The notes under the pieces are model-generated. The model searched no databases. It saw nothing but the letters and a program-made list of their open reading frames with translations, and was not told the DNA's origin. A program made the translations under genes and the position numbers. Source: Marsupella aquatica (taxonomy: Eukaryota > Marchantiophyta). From it: DNA of 64,000 bases. This document shows, in pieces, positions 45,826 through 55,814 of the stretch. Position 1 is the stretch's first letter; every line of letters starts with the position of its first letter. Where the stretch lies: assembly GCA_973895155.1 (NCBI GenBank), contig OZ316892.1:23436001-23500000 (forward strand), read 5' to 3'.

Positions 45826-47380
45826 ATGCCTGGGAGGTGACGAGGTTTTTTTTGTGACAAGTTTTTCCAGCGTTCATTGTCGATGGTACATTCGGAGTTT
45901 CATCGCATGAAACTTGAATGTGTGTGGCTGAGCGGATAGGTTAGTGAGAGGGCTTTCTAACGGTGGTTAGAACTCGCTGATCGGTATCCGTGGTGCGGAG
46001 GAATTGAAGTTTGCGTCGTTCAGGTTTTATTCGTGTTCGACGGTTTTTTCGGGGGAGAGACCAGAGTTTGTGTTTTCAACAGTGTGAGCTGTGCCGTGCG
46101 GGAGGCGTCGCATGTTGTAGCTCAAGTTGAAGGTTGAAGCAAGCTGGTCGTTTTGGTAGCTGATTTGTTGCCAAGTTGTTACCAAGTGTGACGTGACGAG
46201 TGACGGAGGCGTTCAGGTTTTTTCACAAGCTATGGAGCTTGTTCTCATCTGAACCGGGTTTCTCTTCGTGACGTCCGACTCGGTGGAAGAAACGCGAAGT
46301 GCTACGGCTCAACAGTTTGATCGCGGCGAAGCGGTCATTTTGAGTCCGGCATTGGCACTTGACGCGGAGTGAGTGTGACGCAGCAGAAATTTTTTTCTCT
46401 GCTGGAGCTGCAGACTGTGCTAGTGCAATTCGGCAACTTTTCCTGTCGGCGGCGTTCACTTTACTCGTGAGAAGCAGCGGCGTTCAAGGTGTGTAAACGG
46501 CTTTCTTTGTGTTAAAGTCAAATCTTGGCTTAGGTTAGGGCCACTTTTAGTGTGTATACACACCCTCCCGGCCCTTGGTCCCCCATCGTTTCCCCTTGTA
46601 CGCCCGACCCCCCCCCCGCACCTTGTTTTCCCCTCATCCTTCAGCCGCGGTGACGAGCTGCGCAACACCGGCCGGCGCCTTTTGCGCGCCCGTACGCCCT
46701 TCGCCATATTGTGTCGGTCGCTACCACGGCACCACCCTGTCATCGTATGCCCAGCCCTTTGCGGCTCTACGCCACTTGTACGCGGCTGTACCCTCGTCCC
46801 GCCCCGACGCCGGCCATACGCCCTTCGTACCCCCGGCCCTTTACGGGGTATTTTAGGCTTTAAGGGGCTTAAGCACCCCCTTTAGTGCCCATTTTTAGCC
46901 TTTTTTCCCTCTCATTAGTTTGTCCCATGTGCCGGGACCTGCCGCCCTCCGTTTTAACCGCTTGGACAGGGGGAACTGCCCCCTGTGAGACCTGCTGTAC
47001 TGTGCGGGAATATTCCCGAAAAACAGAGAGCTGTTTTTCGGCCGTCTGACAAAGATTCTGTCCGTCGAACGGTAACTTTTTTGGTTCTTTTTCGGTGAGG
47101 ACGTTGCCACTGGAGTTAGCAATGCGGCGCACCGATCACATCGCAATTCCAATGATGGGTTGTACTGGGTATTTCGGTTATTCTCCGAGGTGGTCAAAAC
47201 GGGGGAGTTTCCCAAGGTTTTACCCACCCCGACTGAAATTTGAATAACTTTTCCGTCGAATTTTGATTTTGATTTTGGCTTTCAATATTGGACTCCTAGC
47301 TTCGTGGGCTACGCGGCGGTGTTGAGTTTTGAGTTTTATGAGAAGTTTCAAAAAAAGACGTTTTTTCGTGACTGTTTCAT
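45826..47380 (+). other. Long copia leader
   Basis: About 1.55 kb between PBS and gag, several times the usual copia leader. It includes a C-rich stretch at 46555-46890 (a C-run at ~46610 and many CCCTTCG/GCCC words). No good coding frame. It may hold captured DNA. Confidence 0.6.
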
Positions 47381-48820
47381 ATGAGTGACTCAGAGGATAC
47401 TGGAAGAATTGGCGTCGGTGGAGCTTCAGGATCGCAACGGTCAGACGGTGAGTCTGAGGAGGAGTTGCTACCGTTTGAGGAAGAACTAGTGACACTGGTA
47501 CGATCACCGGTGCGGCGTGCAGTGGAGGAAGCTGTGTTACTACCAGAGCTGTCGGTAGTAGGGAAGAAGAGGGAGATGGCTAGATTCGAAGGAGTAAAGT
47601 TTGAGGTGGAGAAGTACGATGGTCGTACTGATTACTTGCTGTGGGAGAAGCAAGTGAAGGGTGTCCTTTGGGCCATGGGCTTAGCTCATCTGCTCTCTTC
47701 GCGAGAGCAGTATGATGGTGAGGAGGAGATTTCTGTGAGACAGTGGAGATAGGAACAGGTGATTGCTGTCAATGCAGTGATGCTATATCTCAAGCCGCAC
47801 ATCATCAAGCAGCTGGATGATTATGCGGATTGCGTGTCACTGTTCAAGGCTCTTAGAGAGAAGTACTATCGGGAATATGCGTCAGACCGGCTGTACAAGA
47901 AGTCTCTCTTGATGAGCCTTAGGCTCAAGAAAGGGAGCAAGATGCAGGATCACCTGGATGAATTTGACAGTCTTGCGATGGATCTGTCAAACCTGGGAAA
48001 AGGAGTTGAAGATGAGGATAAGGTCTTGCTTCTGCTAAGCTCCTTACTGCCGTCTTATCAGGGCTTGAAACAGGTTCTCTTGTACAGAGATTTGAAGTCC
48101 ATTTCGTATAATGAGGTGGTGAGCTCATTACTGTCTGATGATGCTCAGAAGAAGTTGGGTCAATCATAGACAGCATCTTCTTCTGGCACTGCGCTAAATG
48201 TGAATAGGGGAAGAGCAACGCAGCGCACGAATGGGCAGAACAGGTTTAGATCTACATCACGAGGGAGATCTAAATCCAGAGGGAAATCGCAAGAGAGGAA
48301 GCCTCTTGCATGTTGGAATTGTGGCAAGCCTGGCCACATGAAAAGGGATTGTCGAGTAAAAGTCCCTACTGCCTCTGCTAATGCGGCATCGAGCTCGCAT
48401 GAGGTAGATTTACTCGATGATGATGACATATTGTGATGTCAAAGTTATGCTCTCAACGTAGTGTCAAATCCAGGTAGTGATGACTGGATTCTAGATAGTG
48501 CATGTACTTTTCACATTTGCTCTAGAAGAGATTGTTTCAGTTCTTACACGGTTTCCAACTGGTCAGTGTTGATGGGAAATGGAATCCCATGTCAAGTTGT
48601 TGGACTTGGATCTGTAAGATTTCAGATGTTTGATGGTGTTGTGAGAACGTTGAGAAATGTGAGACATATTCCCAGCATGATGAAAAATCTCATTTCACTT
48701 GGAGTTTTAGAAGCAAATGGCCATCAGTGGAGCTCTGCTAATGGTGTCCTTCAAGTTTCAACTGGTACTAAAGAACACGATTTCAGACCGACCGAGAAGT
48801 GTGTCGGAGTTCTCGTTTAG
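47381..48820 (+). pseudogene. copia gag and N-terminal protease
   Basis: One reading frame interrupted by stops at 47750, 48167 and 48434. Gag part: FEVEKYDGRTDYLLWEKQVK, AVMLYLKPHIIKQL, LYKKSLLMSLRLKKGSKMQD, LLSSLLPSYQ, the pattern of the copia gag (UBN2) domain. Then a basic RS-rich stretch and the zinc knuckle CWNCGKPGHMKRDC (~48313-48354). Protease begins at DDWILDSACTFHIC with the active-site D-S-A, then VRHIPSMMKNLISLG. All three stops could be single C-to-T changes (TAG from CAG twice, TGA from CGA). Homology ends around residue GTKE at ~48775. Confidence 0.9.
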
Positions 48821-49619
48821 CCCGATCCCGTTTTTTTTCTAAGGCAATGCAATGACCGATAAAACTGGAAAAAACTCTCCGAAACGCCACTTTCCTCCAT
48901 TGCATCACCGCGGGAATGCAGGGAGCGATACGTGCATCGGGTTTTACATTCCGTCAGTGAAAAAGTCCGAACTACGAGTAACTTGGTCCGAACCGCGTAA
49001 TCCAGGAATGACCACGCACTAACCCAGGTAAAGGGGAAACTTAACCGTGGTTAAGGGGAAATTAACCATGGTTTAGAGCGTCTCCTATATAAAGAGGAGC
49101 GGGCTGCCCATAAAACGTTTGCTTTCGCCAGAGCAAATATCTCCTGACTGAGAGTGAATACCAAACTCCCATCAAGTCTTACATTCCTCCCAAGCGATTC
49201 GACTCTTTCTACCAAAAACCCAATAAATTTATCGGAACAGCCATTCCTGTTCAAGTTCTCCATGTAAGACTAACTAGTCATTTAGTGTAAAATGTCCAGA
49301 TCCAAGCGGACTGCGATAAATTTATCGCATTCTGCATTCCTCTGTTGCAATCATTTGATCTAGTGTTTAGAGAGGTGTTGCCTTCATTCCGATAAATTTA
49401 TCGGAGTCTTCATTCCTTTCATGGAAAGAGGAGTAATTGAGAATCCGATAAATTCATCGGAGTTGTCATTTTTGTGAAAGATTGAATTTAGGGGTTAGGT
49501 GTCTGAGGAAGTCATATTTTCAATTCGAATGCGGAGTGCGATAAACTTATCGCATCCTCCTGTGAGAATCATTTTCCTTTGTTTTGTTTGGAGACTCATC
49601 TTCATCTCTGATGTTGCAG
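48789..49619 (+). other. Upstream region, leader and first intron of the unknown segment
   Basis: Unrelated to copia. It has GC-balanced sequence with doubled TTAACCRTGGTT-like words (49042-49074), a TATA box, a short leader to a good donor at 49263 (CTCCAT|GTAAGACT), and a ~357 bp intron ending in TGATGTTGCAG at 49619. Five of the twelve 16-bp palindromes lie in this leader and intron. Confidence 0.6.
49086..49094 (+). promoter_or_regulatory. TATA box
   Basis: TATATAAAG sits ~30-40 bases before a pyrimidine-rich leader and ~175 bases before a strong splice donor. Spacing suits an RNA polymerase II core promoter for the 49.1-54.9 kb segment. Confidence 0.6.
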
Positions 49620-51760
49620 TGTTGCCGGGTTTAGGAGGCACAACGGAAGGTCGATTGCACTCCGTGGACAACAGGTATTGTGACAAATGGCTGTCTTCCT
49701 TGAAAATCGTGTCAAACGTGCACGCCGGTTGTACAAGAGACTCGTGCGACTCAAAGTTCTCCCCATCGGTATAGGAGCATTGTGGATGGGTGGTACTGAT
49801 CCTGGAGATAGGCAGAATCCTCTCCGCATTGAATTCTGCGGAATGAATGATGCAGGAGTTCCAATTCGTTCGAGGTTGATGTTAACGGTGTGTTTACATT
49901 CTTTGGAGTTTTCTTGTAACTATTGTTGTCGTCGTCTTGACAACAAGTACCACAAACAGGCTCACTTCTGTTGTAAGATTTGGAACGAAGACCCCTTGGG
50001 TGAACCTTTCACGATGAGTGTTTCGACCTTTTCATTGAGGCACGTCTTGGAAGGACATATTTAAATAAACAAGTCCTACCCTTGCGCAGCAAATATAATA
50101 CATCACGAGTCCTAATCGTTAAACTGCCGTGCAAGATTGGTACTGTGGATGTGTTCGGTTACACCTGGTGATTGAAGGTATTTTTATTGGTGGTTTTGGT
50201 AGCTCTGCTTCATGGCTGCATCGGAGAATCTAATCGTTGCAAAGATGGGATCCCGTTTAGCCCACGAGCGTAGGAAATATATTCGAGAAAAAATGCCCGG
50301 TGTGGGATGCGGAATGGACTTCCCGATGAACTCGTTGAATCTCACATTTGGCCCCTCCTAGCCTTGTCTTGCACACAAGATGAACACCTTGGCCTTGACC
50401 TAAAACTTCTACTAGAAGAACGACTGACTCGAATGAGAACAATCATTTGTCTTGGAGCCACCTCAAAGAAATGGAACCATCTTGTTGTTGGTACACGATT
50501 TTGGGCGCTATTGAAATATGCAATCCGTGAGATCAATGACATAAACAAAATGCTCGCAAGCATTCCTAATGCCGACCTTCTCTCAAACATACATATTGCT
50601 AGGGTCTTTCGAGAGGAAACTCAATTCCTCCCTCCCATAGATATGCTTGGGTGCTTTTCGTATGAGCAGTTAGATCAGTTTCGTAGAGTTTGGATAAATC
50701 TTGAAGAAAGCGGGAAGCGGACAATTCTTGCATGGCATGGACGATTCTGAGTGGATGAGGCATTGCTGCTAACATCCGATAAATTTATCGCACTCCTCAT
50801 TCCTCTAGTCGATTTTGGGTGCTTGTAAAGAAACACTTTGAATATAATTGACTCTGCCTCCCCTGACTTTGGGTTGTGTGGTCCAGAGTGTATTTGTTTG
50901 CGCCTCTTCGGACGATTAGCTGACAAGTGCATTGGCTTCACAGCCCGTTATACAAGGTACTGTAAAGTTGGATGAAACTTGTAGAATTGTAATTAGTATG
51001 TTCTCCAAAAATTATTCCTGATTTCTATTCGGTGATCAGGCCATGCTCGAGCGACGCACTTTTGTACCCTACCCGGATCCTCCAGAATGGGGGAATGGAG
51101 CCATGCTGGACCAGCTAAGGAGGCTGGATGAGTCACTAATTTTAAAGATATGCAGGCTGGTAGTAAAACCATTTTACCATAACGCATTTCACTTCTACGT
51201 AGATCAGGTAGGGGGAGAAATTTATATTCGGTGGGATAGATATGTTGGATTTTCTAGAAGAGTTATCCTACTCTTTCTGAAAACCGGTGCAGTAAGACGT
51301 TTTATACTCCACTGCTGTCATGTTGTGAAGGGCAATCCTGCTTATGAGCCAGAATTCTATGCCGACAACAGACGTAGAGCATTCGATGAGATTCAGGATG
51401 TGATTGACGAGCTAGACAATCCTCTTGCCACCGAGTTTTTTATTGACACTGGTAGGAAACTATATTCATACAAGATTCGTCAACTCCCCCCCCAGCCGGT
51501 CTGTGCGCTCTTTAACTTGATCTATGTAAGTTGCCTGTGGACGAACGTCCTTGCCAATGGTGAGATCTGTCCATGCTGCACAAATGCTTGAACATTGTGA
51601 CATTCCGTCACACCGGTATTCAGTAGCAGTAGTGAATCCTGAGACTAGTGAAGTTGATTTCTATTGGCTGTGGGCTTATGATCATCGCGTCACTCATATT
51701 CCCCAATGGCCCAAGAAGCGGATCGAACGCTTCGCTCTGGCGAGGTTCAACTATGATTAG
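49620..51760 (+). pseudogene. Unknown multi-exon gene with F-box-like part
   Basis: Tentative exons: 49620-~50190 (ATG 49687; NRVKRARRLYKRLVRLKVLP, then a Cys/His cluster CNYCCRRLDNKYHKQAHFCC); ~50274-50750 (LPDELVESHIWPLL, then RTIICLGATSKKWNHLVVG, an F-box-like pattern with an insert between its halves); ~50825-50955 (ASPDFGLCGPECICLRLFGR, ending ACAAG|GTACTG); ~51040-51591 after CGGTGATCAG (FVPYPDPPEWGNGAMLDQLR to ALFNLIY); then a last frame to 51760. Phases do not all match, and stops at 50062 and ~50120 could be C-to-T changes. I cannot name the protein; F-box homology is moderate. It shares the palindromes with the next gene, so both belong to one unit. Confidence 0.45.
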
Positions 51761-51980
51761 GGTTTAGGCTTAGGGGTTAAGGTTTTGGATTTAGGGTTCC
51801 ATAGCTGATTCTTTGACCTGTACACTCGGCCGTCAATTTAAAGAAGGCTCACTTTTGCGATAATTTTATCAGTCTCTTTGTCCTTGTGTGATGAGATGTC
51901 ATGTCCACATGTGCTGTGAGATTGGCGGCGATAATTTTATCGCTCTTTGCATTGGAATTTGTTTATTTGCAGACTTTGCC
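51761..51980. other. Spacer with degenerate telomere-like repeats and a palindrome pair
   Basis: 51757-51800 has TTAGGGTTTAGGCTTAGGGG and GATTTAGGGTT, close to the plant telomere unit TTTAGGG. Palindromes at 51857 and 51928. It ends in the acceptor TTATTTGCAG at 51972, just before ATG 51981, so part of it is likely a leader intron. Confidence 0.55.
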
Positions 51981-52943
51981 ATGGCTGCTAGTGGAAAGAG
52001 TGGATCTACTGAGGCAGAAAGTCTCATGACAAGCCTCACCAATGCAATTTGGACAAGTGAAGACATTTGTGAAGAGGTCAAGTGTATCAAGAAGTCATGG
52101 TACTTTCGTGACGCCAGATTACAGTCCACGGGTTTTGAAGACTGTGCTACCCCAATCCTTTGGGTCCAGTTGCAAAAATCGGCGAAGGTTAATGTTTCGT
52201 ATGGCCTTGTCATTGCTGTTGCCGTCGTCGAGTTCATGGTTGGCCACGGGGAGGGAAAAGTGTTGACAAAGGGCCTTAGTTTCTTGACAATGTGTGGGCG
52301 CAAGGGTTTCACATCTCTCATTGTTACTCTCGATAACTTTGATGAGAAATCGATGGACAGTTATCCAGAAGATCCCCTTGTTGCCGAAGTTTGGGCAGCA
52401 AGAGAGATGAATGTTATGGGTTCGGCTTGGATCGGCCAGTATGTGCAAGATTGTGATGCCATCATGCTTCCAAGGGTGAACGCAGAGTACAAGAGACTTG
52501 TGGGTGAAGAGTTCAAACCTGTTCGCAAAATTGTTTTCAAGAAACCAGGTTCAAGTGGCAGCGGTGGTTCTAATGCCGATAAAATGTTGGGGCGGAAATA
52601 ACCATTGCAATCCTCTACACATATTGACGTGGACGAACCTACAACTTCTGGTCGGGTTTTGGGAAGTGGGAAAGGGAGAGGTAGCGGCAGGGGAGATGCC
52701 GCAGGAACCTCTGACGGTGGGAAGAAGAGCCAGGAAATTGGCGGTAGTGGGAGAGGCCGGGGCAACTGTTGAGGACCATCCGTTAAACCAAGCGAAAGTA
52801 AAGGATCCGAGGGATCCGGGCCATCTGGTTCTGGACTTAGCACAAAGAGGAAGAGGACTGACTGGACTGAGACGGTGGCTGCAGAAGTAGATAGAGCTCC
52901 GTCAATTCCATCAGTTCTAGTCGCGGTTCCTGCGGCGCCATTG

Positions 52944-53105
52944 GTAAGTACTATGTCATTGTACTATTTAACAAATACGAAATCCGATAAAAATCTCGCT
53001 GTTTATTTCCTGAATTGCGGATTGTGGAGTTATGTTGAACAAATGCAAACTCCGATAAAAATCTCGCATTTTCTTTCCTTAATTGAATTTGCAACGCTTT
53101 TGTAG
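52944..53105 (+). other. Spliceosomal intron with palindrome pair
   Basis: GTAAGTACTATG at the donor and TTTTGTAG at the acceptor. Two CCGATAAAAATCTCGC copies (52984 and 53052), 68 bp apart and in the same direction. The flanks join in frame. Confidence 0.85.
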
Positions 53106-54179
53106 GCTGATCAGGAGGAGGAGACGGCTCTTTTGATGTATGAGACGGACGCGATCAAGGCAGAGCTCAGTCTTCTGATGCAACGAAGGGTGCAAAGGAC
53201 AACTGTGCTTCTGCATGTCGACAATCTCATATTTGATGAGGAGGGGGATTTGTCAACTTTGATTAGACCAGTGGATAGGTTGCATGTGGAAAATATCAAG
53301 ATACTTCTCATGAAAAACCCCACCAACTTCAGTGCCCCGTTCATGCTGTGTGTGGATCCGAAGGATTGTCCCACAACCACAAATTGGGACATCCTAAAGT
53401 CAAGGGTATGGAAGTATAGAATTATTGGAGGGAATCATGGTGCTCGGGCAAAGTCCGAGTTGTTTAAAATGTACGGGAAGCAAATATATGGTGAGCTGGA
53501 AGCTTGGGTTTACGCTGGGCTTACGAGATCCGAGGTCCGAAAGTTAGGCTTCCAGCATAACTATGACCAGGAGTATCGGAAGAACATGACTAAAATTGAC
53601 CAAGTTTGCGCTTGTCACAATATTTTCCTTGAAATGGGTGTGGGCTCGACTAAAGATGTCCGCGAAGCATGTTGTCAAGAATGCATGATGGAGTACACGC
53701 CAGGAGTTCGTGACTCCATGGCCAAACATGATCCGGCTTTCCAAATTGCTTTCCGAACAGGTGAAATTTGGGATCTTCAGGAGCAGATTTTCCAGATGTG
53801 GGAGAAAGGTATTGTCTAAGTAGGACAACCCAAAAAAATTGTGGCAACGACGAACGCAAAGGGAAAGGTAAAACCTTTGACGGTAAGGGAGATTAAAATG
53901 AATAAACTTGCTGGTGACCTCAACTTAAATTCATTTCGAGGTCTCCAAGGACTGTCAAATAAGGAGCATGTCAAGCGTCTCTTGAACAGGGTTATCGGGA
54001 AGGTGATCACTTTGGATCAAATGCACAAGGAAGGTGAGAAGTTGAAAAAGCTTGCCAAGGTGAAGAAACTATTTTTGCAGATATCTGGTCAGCCAGATTG
54101 GGCAACATGCAGAGAAATGTTTCCCAACAAAATAGATGTCTCGGTCCTTGGCATATGGGCGGAGAAATTGAGTGACGCG

Positions 54180-54355
54180 GTAAGCATTCCTCTCACAGCA
54201 TGCTCTATTGCGATATTTTTATCGGCTTTAGCATTCCTTTGTTGGTTTCTAAGCGATTCCATCTATTGGCTAGCGTGCTCCATCACGAGATTTTTATCGG
54301 CTTTAGCATTCATCTCACGCTATTCTAACTGTAGATGTGTCTGACATTTTTACAG
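54180..54355 (+). other. Spliceosomal intron with palindrome pair in reverse orientation
   Basis: GTAAGCATTCC donor, ATTTTTACAG acceptor. GCGATATTTTTATCGG (54210) and ACGAGATTTTTATCGG (54285) are the reverse-complement form of the copies in the preceding intron, 75 bp apart. Each is followed by CTTTAGCATTC. Confidence 0.85.
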
Positions 54356-55239
54356 CTACAGATTAATTCAAAAAGGAAAAGCAAAGTGGTTTCGGTTGTC
54401 ACTTATAATTCTGCAGGGGAGGTTATTGTTCCCTCAGCTGAAATCCCTTATGTGTTTAAGAATTTTGTGCTTGCTGCAATCGATAAGTACAATCAGTTGA
54501 GGTCCTTAGGCGAGGGCACAGCAGAAGCATTTGAACAAACATGGAAAAATGCAGACATGGATTCTTTTCCCTACTATCTCCATGTTGGTGATGTTCGAAT
54601 TTTGGATTCTTTTGTTTAGCCAAGGGCTTACACCCTTGCGGTTGCGGATATTCCGTATGGTTTTAATGCTCTTGGTTCGGAGTTTGATGAAGTGGCATTC
54701 ACAGAAAAGGACATTTTAGACATGTTGACAAGTTTCTCAAAGATGACGACCACTAAGCAGTGGAGGTTTGTTGTGATCCATTCACTACAACAAACGCATA
54801 TGGTGATGTCTGCACTGGAGAGTGTATGCAACTGTGGGGTCGAGGCTGGAATCTGGGAGAAGACTAACATTCATGAGCGTTGTGACGCTGCCGGTACGGC
54901 GGTTAATGAGTGATTCGGTCTAACTACGCTCGGCACGCGCGTTAGGAGTGTCTTAGGCCGCTATTATTAGCATAACGATAGTATTTAGGTAATCATTATG
55001 GGTAGGATATCATTAGGCAATAAGGGGGAATTCAGGTTCGGACTGGCGGCTGGTCGCTATTCGCACACCCGGGTTACGAGCGTGGAGGGACCCCTCCCTC
55101 GGGTCCGTATAACGAACTTAAGGAAGCGGCCACTGACACGCGCTGACTCAGACCGGCGGAGTGGCCGGCACACCACAAGCGTGAGCGGTTCAGCCTATGG
55201 GCGTCGAGGAGACGTCAGGGGATCGACAAGCCCTCAAGG

Positions 55240-55247
55240 TATAAAAG
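55240..55247 (+). promoter_or_regulatory. TATA box of the gypsy element
   Basis: TATAAAAG followed by GGGAGCC and a pyrimidine-rich leader, ~108 bases before ATG 55348. Probably the LTR promoter. Confidence 0.65.
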
Positions 55248-55347
55248 GGGAGCCAACCCTATGTAGTGCACCAGTCCATCAGTCCACGCGCCAGCTTCGA
55301 CCCCAGCTCTCTCGTTCGCTCTAAGTCGCCACTACTATCTCCTCTGA

Positions 55348-55800
55348 ATGTCGCACACGATCCTCTCCAGCTCGGCCATTCGATTCTGGACGCAGTTCCT
55401 ATCTATCGGAAGGCACTTGGCCGACTCATTGAAACACGCCAACCCGCGCCGATACAAAATCGAACGCGAGTACGAGAGAGCCATCCGCCTAGCAGGACGA
55501 CACCACTACATCCTTAACTTTGACTACCCGTCTCAGAGCGAGCTTTACCGACTAGCAGAGGTATCCGGGTACTTCTTCAACAGAGACAAATATATCGGGT
55601 TATGGGAAGCATTGCTTTGGCTTCCGAACGAGGTCTTCAATATCCCGGGTACGATCGACTTGCAACGACATCACTTTGACCACATCCTGCTCAGGTTCGG
55701 GCTATCATCAACAGCGAGTCCAGCACTACCCGTTCGACAAGGTCGTCTGCACTCGCTTTGGAGAACTTCTACTAGCACCTACAGAGGTTCATAGGAACTC
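55348..55800 (+). pseudogene. Extra ORF near the gypsy promoter (ORF0)
   Basis: About 150 codons: FWTQFLSIGRHLADSL, RRYKIEREYERAIRLAGRHH, DYPSQSELYRLAEVSGYFF, YIGLWEALLWLPNEVFNIPG, DLQRHHFDHILLRFG. After ~55705 the natural reading moves to another frame (FDKVVCTRFGELLLAPTEVH), suggesting an indel. Helix-rich; no family recognised. It lies upstream of gag, an unusual place, and may be inside the LTR. Confidence 0.5.
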
Positions 55801-55814
55801 GGCCAGCAACCAAC

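Larger units (their letters stand above)
45465..48788 (+). mobile_element. Ty1/copia LTR retrotransposon, 3'-truncated
   Basis: Order: 5' LTR (~45465-45811), PBS, ~1.55 kb leader, gag, start of protease, then abrupt loss of homology at ~48770-48790. Integrase, reverse transcriptase, RNase H and 3' LTR are absent. The break coincides with the start of the unrelated segment that carries the palindromes, so the element was probably cut by that segment's arrival or by a deletion. Confidence 0.85.
49222..54300. repeat. Twelve dispersed 16-bp palindromes in introns and leader
   Basis: Consensus SCGATAAATTTATCGS. Positions: 49222-49235 (partial), 49313, 49389, 49445, 49538, 50776, 51857, 51928, 52984, 53052, 54210, 54285, each 16 bp. 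49313, 49389 and 51928 (GCGATAATTTTATCGC, near-perfect) are among the most symmetric. The centre varies (AATT, AAAA, TTTT) but CGATA and TATCG or variants are kept. Many are followed by CATTCCT about five bases on. None lies in a called exon. Pairs in the three downstream introns or spacers are 71, 68 and 75 bp apart. Confidence 0.9.
51981..54906 (+). pseudogene. ParB-like / DNA methyltransferase-like fusion protein, decayed
   Basis: Three exons (51981-52943, 53106-54179, 54356-54906), all phase 0, ~862 codons. Introns are clear: TTG|GTAAGT...TTGTAG and GCG|GTAAGC...TTACAG. Residues 1-200: unknown domain (ESLMTSLTNAIW, LSFLTMCGRKGFTSLIVTLD). ~205-290: Gly/Ser/Arg-rich linker ending in KRKR (289-292), a possible nuclear signal. 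~375-450: ParB/Srx-like pattern (PVDRLHVENIKILLMKNP, then VWKYRIIGGNHGARAKSELF, like the GxHR box). ~765-820: methyltransferase-like (HVGDVRILDSF, AVADIPYGFN with D777-I-P-Y fitting the (D/N/S)(P/I)P(Y/F/W) catalytic motif, then WRFVVIHSLQQ). In-frame stops at codons 207, 264, 559 and 767 could each be C-to-T (TAA/TAG from CAA/CAG, TGA from CGA). The 3' end is cut by the gypsy element. Domain calls are by eye. Confidence 0.55.

Noticed and set aside
46550-46885. Pro/Arg-rich open frames in the copia leader
   Set aside because: They follow from the C-rich base content and lie upstream of gag without any motif.
49222-49553. CRISPR-like array, because of regular repeats
   Set aside because: The repeats are 16-bp palindromes in spliceosomal introns of a plant genome with uneven spacing, not a repeat-spacer array.
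51757-51800. Interstitial telomere repeat
   Set aside because: Only a few degenerate TTTAGGG-like units; too short to claim a fusion or telomere healing event.
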